From NCBI GenBank assembly GCA_032717465.1, contig CM064632.1:23847965-23911964 (forward strand): DNA of 64,000 nt, given 5' to 3'. This stretch comes from Coenobita brevimanus (lineage: Eukaryota; Arthropoda; Malacostraca; Decapoda; Coenobitidae). Shown piece by piece: positions 56,370 to 64,000 of this stretch. The position numbers were made by a program, and so were the translations under genes. The notes beneath the pieces were generated by a model. It saw nothing but the letters and a program-made list of their open reading frames with translations, did no database searches and was not told the DNA's origin. How positions within the stretch are numbered: position 1 is the first letter of the stretch; each line of letters opens with the position of its first letter.

Positions 56370-56870
56370 AGTGACTCTGACTCTTAACTGGCTCTTCTCG
56401 ATATCGAATACTCTCATCCGTGGCTTACCCGGAATCTATCCACAAAGTCTGGTCTAAATCGAATGAAAACTCTTTCAGTTGACTTTGCCATGTCGTCATA
56501 TTCTTTGATTTATTGTCCTCAAAAGCACTAGCTCAACCCCTTGGCTGACAGAGCCATTCCCCCAAGTCTGGTTCTAATCAGAAAAGGTATTTTAGTTATT
56601 TTTTGTACACACCAATTAACAACTGTCGAACTTCGATCTTGATCTGTAACATCTGAATGAGTATTTTCAAAACCGATTCTTTTCTTGTTTTACCTTCAAA
56701 CTTCCCACCATGACTGGTCTAAATCGGATAAAAACTCTTTAAACTAACCTTATCCTGTGACCTTGGCTTTTGATCTACTTTTCTCCAAAACAACAGGTCA
56801 ACAACGCCTTGGCTGTACCTCATCACCTTCAATACACTTTAATATGTTTGGTTAAAACTGAAGCAGAACT
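56370..56870 (+). repeat. Degenerate tandem array, TGACCT-repeat family
   Basis: CTGGTCTAAATCGAATGAAA (56448), CTGGTTCTAATCAGAAAAG (56571) and CTGGTCTAAATCGGATAAAA (56712) mark three units, with GTGACCTTGGCTTTTGATC at 56757. It is the most decayed of the three arrays. Confidence 0.65.
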
Positions 56871-57153
56871 GTCTGAGAATACTATAGTCACTTTGATTGA
56901 CCTGTGCAGCTGAGATGTATGCAGCCAGTAAGGTGTGTTTGATACGCAGCTGCTGATTGGCCGCCGATGATGTCATTGAATTAAATGCAGGCATGTATTG
57001 TTGTGCAACATGCAGACGTAGGTGTACACCGTGGGTGGATATTATAGCGCAACATGCAGAAGTAGGTGTATAGTGTGCGTGGTTCGTTCGTTCGTTCGCT
57101 CGTTTTAAGATTTCTTGCACCTATAGTGCAGGCTGGGCAATACATTAGCCCGG

Positions 57154-57351
57154 TCAGTGAAGATGCTGCTGTCTTTCGTGTTCAATCCTGTTGACAATGT
57201 AGTACATGATGGCTGTGTCGTCGGGGTAAGTGTTAATTACCTCCTCCAGGCATCGTCTGTGTTCTTTGAATGACACTGGTACCGTGAGTCTCAGTAGGGC
57301 GTCGAGTGCATCAGAGAAGTTGTTCTCCCAGTTGATCGAAGGGCTCATCAT
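57154..57351 (-). pseudogene. C-terminal helical region of the cold-shock retroposon
   Basis: The last frame before the stop (57154) reads ENNFSDALDALLRLTVPVSF, KEHRRCLEEVINTYPDDTAI, MYYIVNRIEHERQQ. It looks helical and protein-like, with charged and hydrophobic residues alternating, but matches no family that I know. Upstream in another frame is ARIIDIMPSLHPIIKQCLDS, LSYDEPFDQLGE, so one frameshift lies near 57330. Confidence 0.5.
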
Positions 57352-57405
57352 AAGATAGGGAGTCGAGACATTGCTTGATGATGGGATGGAGAGATGGCAT
57401 GATGT

Positions 57406-57720
57406 CTATGATGCGGGCTTTGGCTTGATCCTGAGGGCAGGCGTTCGTGGGGGTGGAGGGAGCAGGCAGGTCGAGGGTCGAGTCGACAGAGGGGGCAAGT
57501 TGTTCGCCTTCCTCTTGTTCTTCCCCTTCATCTTCTTCCTCTTGATGGTCTTGGTTGGGGGCAAAGGGGAGGAAGTGCCTGTCTCCAAAATGGTATCTTG
57601 GAGATCACCGTCGTCCAGGGCAGCAGGATCTACAGTGTCTCGAGGGTCGGGGGTGGTCTCCATTCCCACCTCTGCTGCCGGTGGCGATACATGATTCTCG
57701 GTAGGCAGTACAAGGTCCAA
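57406..57720 (-). pseudogene. Acidic-basic linker of the cold-shock retroposon
   Basis: This frame reads MDLVLPTENHVSPPAAEVG, an Asp-rich part (DPAALDDGDLQDTILE), then a strongly basic block KTIKRKKMKGKNKRK near 57520, which could be a nuclear or nucleic-acid-binding segment. After the basic block the sense frame probably shifts (to LAPSVDSTLDLPAPSTPTN). It is low-complexity linker sequence and no domain is recognised. Confidence 0.45.
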
Positions 57721-58156
57721 GTTCGAAGCCAGGTCATCAGGTGTTGTGGCTGTCCCTCTGTTGAGAGGAGCATCCAGTTGCAGCCGTTTCCGCGGTGTTG
57801 TGCGGGGTTGGGCTGGCTGCTGTGGCCGGGCCGACTCCTCTGACGAGTGGTGGGATGGACATCGCAGGCGAAGCTTTCAGGGATGACAAGACGTGGCAGC
57901 CCATTCTCCTCGAAGATTTGAGGGAGGAAAATGCGCATACCTGCGCTGTCATCACCACAGAAGGCCCTTGCCGTTGCAATGCACATCACAACGATGGTGT
58001 TCATATCCCCATAGCACCCAGGACCCGAGACCGGCGTCTCTGGGCAGTGGGATGTCACCATGTGTGCGCAGAGCCCTGCACAGCAACACCTCCCAGCCCA
58101 GAGACATCCCTGGCCACAGGACCCTTAGGAGATTGAGAAAACTGAACTCTCACGTC

Positions 58157-58381
58157 TCACCCTCGCCGAGAGCGCTGGCGGTGCTGTTTGTTGAGTGCAA
58201 CGATCATACAGCCAGGGACGAAAACATCAGCACCAGTGTTCTGGCGCGTGATGAATCCGTACCCAACCTTCATGTTGAACCAACGAACAGTCCCCCTGAT
58301 CTTCTGGACTCCCGGTGGCTCCGATTTGCTGTTGGATTCCCTCTTCAAAGGGTCGTAGGCAGTAGCAGATGTTCGTGCCAT
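58157..58381 (-). pseudogene. Cold-shock domain (Y-box-like) ORF, frameshifted
   Basis: 74 residues from the ATG at 58381. The domain begins at residue 27: KIRGTVRWFNMKVGYGFITR, then NTGADVFVPG. W34 and F35, the RNP1-type KVGYGFI (38-44) and the RNP2-type VFVP (53-56, normally VFVH) are the RNA/DNA-binding face of cold-shock domains. HRQRS precedes a frameshift near 58160. In the next frame SPKGPVARDVSG and GGVAVQGSAH continue the pattern seen after the domain in animal Y-box proteins (KG.EAANVTGP, GG.PVQGS). Family members bind mRNA and regulate its stability and translation. This copy is broken. Confidence 0.75.
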
Positions 58382-58806
58382 GAGGAAGTCTATGGGATCG
58401 ACGAGCCAAGGTTAACTATCTCAGCTAGGGATTTACTGGCATGGCAGCTGGACCGACTCTGACCATGCGTGGATATAATCCAACGTGCGGACGTGGATGT
58501 ACACCGTGGGTGGATAATTTATTTCAAACGTCACTCATCGTTTTCTGAAACTTTATAATCAACTTTAATTTTCTTTGATAACAGTAAACTTTTAACGCTA
58601 ATTTTGACCTCTTCAGCTCCGGAAATTATTCCATATTTAATCTGTAGCTTGTATTGAAGGCAGTTTAAAAATATAAATATATATGTGTTAAAATAAGAAG
58701 AGGTGTAGATTTAAATCATCGGAGGCCAATCAGCAGCCGCGATTCACACACACCCTACTCGACCCATGCATCTCAGCTGCACAGGTCAGTTAAATAGACA
58801 ATAGTA

Positions 58807-59029
58807 CGCTGCAACTCGATCCTCTTCTTCTAACTTTTTCCCTAACTTACTTACATAATCAGTATCACAGTTAGAGGCTGAGACTTGAGAGGCTTGCCAT
58901 CGTCTAGAAAACAGAATGATGAGACACTTCACTGGAAAGTCAGACAACTGTCAAGAATAAATATGGGTATTGATGGTATTACCATATTATGGGCACTGAT
59001 GTTAATATATGCTGCCATCATTCTAATTT
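58807..59029. other. Short gene-free spacer
   Basis: AT-rich; I see nothing in it. Confidence 0.5.
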
Positions 59030-59515
59030 ACCGCTAAAATACCGAACCTACTTTAATCTTTCCTTACCTAACTTACCTTACCGCAGCTCAAACCTTACCA
59101 TACAAAACCCGATCCAACTGTACTAATCATAATCCTAGTTAACCTCACTATCAAAACCCAGACGAATCTAACTTGCTTACCAAACCTAAATTGACGTATT
59201 GAACCCAACCAAATCTAACCCAACATAACTTACCACCTCCTAATATAACATAACCTGATATGTGTGAACCCAGTCTAATAAAAACCAAACCAAACAAACC
59301 AAACCAAAACAAACCAAAACAAACCAAAACTAACATATTTTACTCTACTTAACATAAACCAACCTACTGTTCTGTAACTATCCCCATTCTCATTGAAACT
59401 AACCCAACTTAACCCAATCTAACTTAAACAACCTAATCTACCTTACGCAAATTTAACAAACATAAACCTAACCTAAGCTGACCTAACCCAACCTCACCTA
59501 AGTAACCTTATGCCC
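59030..59515. repeat. Degenerate CCTAA/AACC-rich stretch
   Basis: Variants of AACCTAACC, CAACCTAAC, ACTTACC and AAACCAAACC fill about 480 bp; the clearest part is AACCTAACCTAAGCTGACCT near 59466. CCTAA is the complement of the arthropod telomere unit TTAGG. No perfect telomeric run is present. Confidence 0.6.
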
Positions 59516-59689
59516 CTCGCACATCCTCGGAAGGAAGACAATCTAACCCCGGAAAAGAGACTGGATCCCATGCTCTCGCCAAGATCGATTTAGAAGGCTC
59601 CAACACCGACGTAAACAGAATTACTGGATGCGATTGTCTTTCATCACACCGAGTAGGACCAGGCCTTGTTTCCATCCCCCCACCCAAAC

Positions 59690-60130
59690 ACCCTTCTTGC
59701 CCTACGTCACACTTCACACACTCTCTTTCACACTATACCCAACCGCATTCCCATTCCTCCCTACCTCCCTTGGACCTTTCCCTATCTCCCTTGTACTCCA
59801 CCCACCCTCCCTCTCTTGCACCTTACCTTATCTCCCTCATATTCTACCTTCCCTTGCACCATACCCTATCTCCCTCATATTTCACCCTCCCTCCAGTCCT
59901 CCCTTACTCTAAATCCTATACCTCACATCCCACCCTCTCTCACTTCCTCATCACCGTGCACACCCGATATCCCGCCTCTCTTTACTTATCACCCTCCCTC
60001 CCTCATATTATTCTTCCCATTCTCATACACCATCCTGCCTGTCTCTCTCACACCCCTCTAACCGTCACTCTGTCCTTCACTCCCTCCCTCCCCTCCTTCC
60101 CTCAAACATCCACTCACAAAATACACCCAC
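59690..60130. repeat. Pyrimidine-rich degenerate minisatellite
   Basis: TATCTCCCTCATATT, CTACCTTCCCTTGCACC and similar words repeat at about 45-55 bp spacing on a C/T-rich plus strand. Long Ser/Pro/Leu frames here are compositional. Confidence 0.7.
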
Positions 60131-60179
60131 ACACTCAACTACCTATCCTACAGTTCTTCTTGTAGTCTCTCAGGTCTGC

Positions 60180-60182
<3 letters not shown>

Positions 60183-60267
<85 letters not shown>
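60183..60267. repeat. TA microsatellite
   Basis: About 85 bp of TA. Confidence 0.97.
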
Positions 60268-60269
<2 letters not shown>

Positions 60270-60289
60270 GGTATATATCCCTCTTTTTC

Positions 60290-61900
60290 CCTCACTCAAC
60301 TCGTCACCATGACGTACACACTGGAATCCTAAAGTCCTCCTCAAATCCAATCTGGATCCCTCACTGTTCCCCTCCCCTTCCCTCACCAGATCCCTCCTTT
60401 CCCCTGATGCCTCTTGTCGTGGGTGTGTCACGAACGAGCCGCCCTGGACCCCTGGTAAGATTTCTCTGCCCCTCAGGTGTCCTATTGCTTGGCGGTACCC
60501 AGTCATGTGGTGGTTCTGAAATATCAGTATCACCTTGTTCAGACAGTTGATCCCAAGTTGCCCTCACCTATCATGCATGCCTCTGCTGGGTATGTTCAAT
60601 TAGATAGCTCTTCACTGAAAACGTTGCCAAGCCCTCCCTCTTCCCAAGAGATCCGCCTCTAACGACCTCCAGGTGGAACTGTACAGGACCCCTTGATAAC
60701 TGGAAGCCAACAGGTCTGGCAAGGGAGCAACTCTCTACCTAAGATGGAGAAAAGGGAGATAAATAAGGAGGGTGAAGGAGAAGGCGATTCTGTTGCCACC
60801 CTCCCTCCCTGTTGTCCAAGGGGGACGACCTGGGGTTCGTCTCCCAGGGATGGGGCCGTAGTTCTTTGTGACGAGTCCCCAAAATGAGAAGCCGCACCAT
60901 TCATCTCCACAGGGAGAAAGGCGGATATAGGGGAAGCTGGGAATGGTCCATCAGGGACCAGGGAAGGTAGCTGAGTGATTGCCGCCCTGAGTAAGGGCTG
61001 CTGCTCCACGGCTTTGATGCCCGAGGAGATGAACATGAATGTGCATTGCACAAGCATGAGAAAAAGCTGCCCCCAATGACGAAGCCCCAGTAAGGGAAGC
61101 CGGACCACTCATCTCCGAAGGGAGAGAAGAAGGGCAGGAGAGGCAGAAGAGGGGGCCTCCAGGGCAGCTGGAGGGGAAGGAGGAGGGCTGCAACGAAAGT
61201 CACAAGCACAAGCTACTCCCCAGGTGGGATGAACCCACACGCACTGAACGGTGTCCTTGCGTCTAAGGAAGAAGTCCTGCTCACAAGCCGACACTTGCAC
61301 TGACTTCGATCCAAATCAAAGAAGGTAGAACTGCATAAACAGAGGTTCATCTCTGGCCAAAGAGGGCAGCAAGGAGAGCCAGGATGAGCTGATGGGGGTG
61401 AAGGCAGGATCGAAGAGCTGATCCTGTGCACAGTCGGTTAGTGAAAAGTAGGGGAAGAGATGGAGGACAACATCGGCCTCAAGCACCCTAAGGCCACGAT
61501 CCCATACACCAGCTCCACAAGGAGGTGAAATAGCTCTGAACTCTAACATTACAGAGGTGAGGCAGGGAGTCCAGAATATGCAGATATAAGGAGACAATGA
61601 AAAACAGACTAAGGAGAAATACTGCACTCCAGAAAGAGGAAGTTATTGTCACAAAACACCCTGTATGCTGCAAGAGCCTGACTAAGAAAAATGACAACAG
61701 GATCTCCCAGCCGAAGGGTATGGAACCATGCAGAACATTGGACTCTGGAACCGGGTCTTCACAAACGGAAGATGGCTGCACACAAAAACGCAGGACAATT
61801 GGCAGGACACTTGCTAGGAGAGCTAATGCAATAAAGTTAACTCCTCTAAGGGAGAACAGAGAATGACAGGCCTACAGGCAACAGCAGCCAACTGACAGCC
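60290..61900. other. 1.6 kb complex sequence without a recognised gene
   Basis: This is the longest stretch without simple repeats, and it is GC-richer than its neighbours. No reading frame over 100 codons shows a domain that I know. Two diverged direct repeats with ACCA-TCATCTCC-AGGGAGA occur near 60897 and 61107, with AGCCCCAGTAAGGGAAGCC just before the second. It may be a decayed transposon, an untranslated exon or an RNA gene; I cannot tell. Confidence 0.35.
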
Positions 61901-62034
61901 TTATCTCGGAACGATTACCTCCCTGCCATCCTACTCTGCCATATGTCACGCACTGCTGCCAAACCTCTCTCTTTTCTGGATGGCTATGATGTGGCTCCAC
62001 ATTATTATTATTATTGTTATTATTATTTATTTTT

Positions 62035-62110
62035 TTTGTAATTCAGAGTAAAACTGAAGTTGACCTTGCCATGTGACTTTAACCTTTGGCCTACTGATCT
62101 AGAAAAAAAA
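62035..62110 (+). repeat. Single TGACCT-family unit
   Basis: GAAGTTGACCTTGCCATGTG, ACTTTAACCTTTGGCC, CTACTGATCT: one unit of the family seen at 21130, 53180 and 56370. An ATT triplet array lies just before it (about 62001-62027). Confidence 0.6.
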
Positions 62111-62280
62111 GAAGTCTGGTGCATGCGTGAACGAATTACTTGAGTCTATAAAGATGAAAAACTGAATCAAGACAGCTTATTCCCCCTCTATTTATCTATC
62201 TTTACCACCGCTGCAGATAGAACACAAGCTGAGGGTATACAAGATAACATTTTCCACTACTTTAAGTTACACCTCAGAGC

Positions 62281-62286
<6 letters not shown>

Positions 62287-62367
<81 letters not shown>
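62287..62367. repeat. AC microsatellite
   Basis: About 80 bp of AC. Confidence 0.97.
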
Positions 62368-62368
<1 letters not shown>

Positions 62369-62704
62369 GTAACTGAATCACAACAGTAATTAACACTTCC
62401 AGGCATTTATCCTCTCTCTCACCTGAGTAAATTCAAATTGTGTTAGGTGGAACAGAACACTAGGGTCGTCCTGACTTTGAGAAGGTTAATGGAGACAGTA
62501 TCAACACTCTCAGGTATCTCGGTAATTACATAACATTTCAGAAATATACTAGGTCTGTACAGTATATGTAAAACTTCCCCAGGATTTACTTCTCCTGTGT
62601 TGAATAAGATAGCCTGACAGGCAAGAATTAAATAGGAAAAAGGTTTTGGTTGGTACTTGACTCTTCCAAAGGTACGTTTCCCCCTCTGTCTCCATTGATA
62701 TCGT

Positions 62705-62815
62705 TCACCTTAAGAGTTTTCAGGATATCGTGTCTTCAGAGTTCTCAAGATATCGTTCCGTAAGAGTTTTCAAGATACTGTATTTTAATATTTTTCAAGA
62801 AATCGTGTCCCTTAA
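62705..62815. repeat. Four copies of a ~32 bp unit
   Basis: AGAGTTTTCAGGATATCGTG recurs as AGAGTTCTCAAGATATCGTT, AGAGTTTTCAAGATACTGTA and ATATTTTTCAAGAAATCGTG. Confidence 0.75.
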
Positions 62816-62829
62816 TGTATTCAGTAGTA

Positions 62830-64000
62830 CAAGACGCCCCTAAGAGGAGTAAAATCGTCTGCCGGTACATGAATAACTACTCATGGAAGTCACTACAGTC
62901 AACGTGTCAATTTCAGATTTTTAATGCAAGGTTATATCTACCTCCAGACGATTTTGTTCAGCTTAAGGGAAAACTCTTGTAGTGACTTGGTTAATGAAAG
63001 CTACAGCAAGCCCTTCCACTTCGTATAGTGTTGACCTTCCATGGAACTGCATTCATTAGCTCCTCTTTCCATCCCATTTTTCAACGTACATTCCAAATAT
63101 GCTCCAAATTTACAAGACATTTTGTTCACACACACACACACAAATACCGCCACACCTGCCCACCACCACTACCACCAATACCACCACCACCCACCACCAC
63201 CACCACCAACAACAACAACAACCTTTACACTGTATTTCGCGGGCCACGTCAGCTCAAATTCCACTAAGCTGAGTCTAAGCCCAATATATGATGAACGGGA
63301 TATTTATAATGATCATAAATGGCCATACTGACTTAATTATGCAAATGGACCCCATTAATGTGAGCTTCTTAACTCCTGTGACTAAATTTCTTCTTAGTCT
63401 TGTTTTCTGGAGACGATATTATTCGTGCTATGGCAAATTTTCAGTAGGGATGGGGTTAATTAAAGCTGTCTAGCTCTTCGTGCTCGAAAAGTTGTCTTAA
63501 ACTGAATAAAACCGTCTGGAGGGGGTAACGATTAAAATAAATTAAGTTAACGTGGTGATGTCGCGACCCCTTCAATCAAATGATGCAGAGTTGACTTTTA
63601 TTTTTGCTACTACAACAAGGAGACTTTTGGAAACGGAGAGGGTAGACGCAGCCTTCACATATCTCCTTTAATACGTGTAACCAATCCTAAGCTGAATAAA
63701 ATCGTGTGTGGATAAAGAATAAAGTAATAATCTTGTCACCATCAATCGTGCTACTACCAAACTATATTATTTTGCAAAGGGGTTAATGAAGGCTATGGCT
63801 ATCCATTACGGTACTGGCTTTGTGAATGCGTTAATAAAGACTTATGTTTATTTAACCCCTCCAGCTCAAAGGGACTCTCAAAAAAGAAAAAAAAAATTAT
63901 CTGAATTTTAATATCAAGAATGGAATGAAAACAGTCGCTGTACTGGCGATGTTAATTGTTATAAATGGTGTTAATGACTTTATTATGTAAATGAACCAAC
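62830..64000. other. Gene-free region of old dispersed repeats
   Basis: No gene. At least five copies of the dispersed motif occur: AGTAAAATCGTCTGCCGGTA (62838), CCTCCAGACGATTTTGTTCA (62941), GGAGACGATATTATTCG (63410), CTGAATAAAACCGTCTGGAG (63500) and GCTGAATAAAATCGTGTG (63692). GGGGTTAATGAAGGCTATG phrases sit around them. ACC and CAA triplets lie at 63155-63222. Confidence 0.6.

Larger units (their letters stand above)
57083..58465 (-). mobile_element. Retroposon encoding a Y-box-like cold-shock protein, GAAC tail
   Basis: This 1,383 bp segment is flanked by TGCGTGG on both sides (57076-57082, 58466-58472). On minus it has a short 5' leader, an ORF starting at 58381 with a cold-shock domain, a long decayed coding-like region, and a 3' end AAAACGAG followed by CGAACGAACGAACGAAC. 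A target duplication plus a tetranucleotide tail at the 3' end marks LINE-type retroposition, and there is no poly(A) tail. No endonuclease or RT is visible. It could be the ORF1-only part of a LINE, a non-autonomous derivative, or a retroposed host Y-box gene that picked up a LINE tail. Confidence 0.7.
56880..58806. mobile_element. TIR-bounded element disrupted by a retroposon
   Basis: The left end, TACTATAGTC to GACCTGTGCAGCTGAGATG to GCAGCTGCTGATTGGCC (56880-56972), is mirrored at the right end (58718-58806): on minus TACTATTGTC, GACCTGTGCAGCTGAGATG, GCTGCTGATTGGCC. About 80-90 bp of terminal inverted repeat are about 80% identical. Between them lie direct repeats with GTACACCGTGGGTGGATA (57024, 58500), split by the retroposon. 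Without the insert the element would be about 540 bp. The superfamily is undetermined, with TA-type ends possible. Confidence 0.7.

Noticed and set aside
58157..58381. Functional host Y-box gene
   Set aside because: The domain is frameshifted, VFVH is changed, there are multiple later shifts, and the segment is bounded by a target duplication and a GAAC tail.
60477..60662. 61-codon frame
   Set aside because: Short, no domain, and no supporting frame on either side.

Overview
The window reads as intergenic, repeat-dense DNA from a decapod crustacean, most likely a crab or close relative. I infer this from four things: very long and frequent AC, AG and TA dinucleotide arrays; a jockey-clade LINE whose protein (AFDRVWHKSLFS-type text) I recognise as a family common in decapods; degenerate CCTAA stretches that fit the arthropod TTAGG telomere; and no bacterial-style gene packing. 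I find no host protein-coding gene, no functional tRNA or rRNA gene and no CRISPR array. Every sequence that looks coding belongs to a mobile element or its remnant.

Layout. 1-3.6 kb: a 3' SINE fragment, a 1.2 kb polypurine tract and a microsatellite cluster. 3.67-6.66 kb: a 5'-truncated RTE-like LINE split by a 1.86 kb palindromic TA-flanked element. 7.8-12 kb: a small TA-flanked MITE, LINE debris, a perfect 97 bp tandem duplication and a GC-rich TIR element. 12.2-15.85 kb: two copies of an LTR-like repeat 3.1 kb apart. 15.98-17.87 kb: two PIF/Harbinger elements back to back, the first with relics of both family proteins (transposase exon 1 and a MADF exon). 18.06 kb: a tRNA-derived SINE. 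21.1-22 kb: a tandem array rich in TGACCT half-sites. 26.3 kb: a 5S rRNA-derived SINE with a 12 bp target duplication. 32.8-40.6 kb: an RTE-like LINE on the minus strand, split by a 5.6 kb LTR retrotransposon that keeps gag and protease but has lost RT and RNase H. 41.2 kb: a piggyBac-type MITE. 43.5-48.2 kb: a jockey LINE containing a nested RTE-like LINE (13 bp target duplication) and a nested tRNA SINE. 48.3-56.9 kb: microsatellites, minisatellites, and further half-site arrays. 56.9-58.8 kb: a TIR-bounded element carrying a 1.38 kb retroposon that encodes a Y-box-like cold-shock domain protein and ends in a GAAC tail. 59-64 kb: telomere-like degenerate repeats, pyrimidine tracts and old dispersed repeats.

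How the parts relate. The RTE-like LINE and the 5S-derived SINE share a 3' end (GGCGTCTGGCAAT plus a tetranucleotide tail) and a small stem-loop, so the LINE machinery probably mobilised the SINE and seeded GATA/GAAT microsatellites. The most novel-looking object is the cold-shock-domain retroposon at 57083-58465. The most pervasive unexplained signal is a motif related to CCAGACGATTTTACTCAG, seen about two dozen times on both strands.
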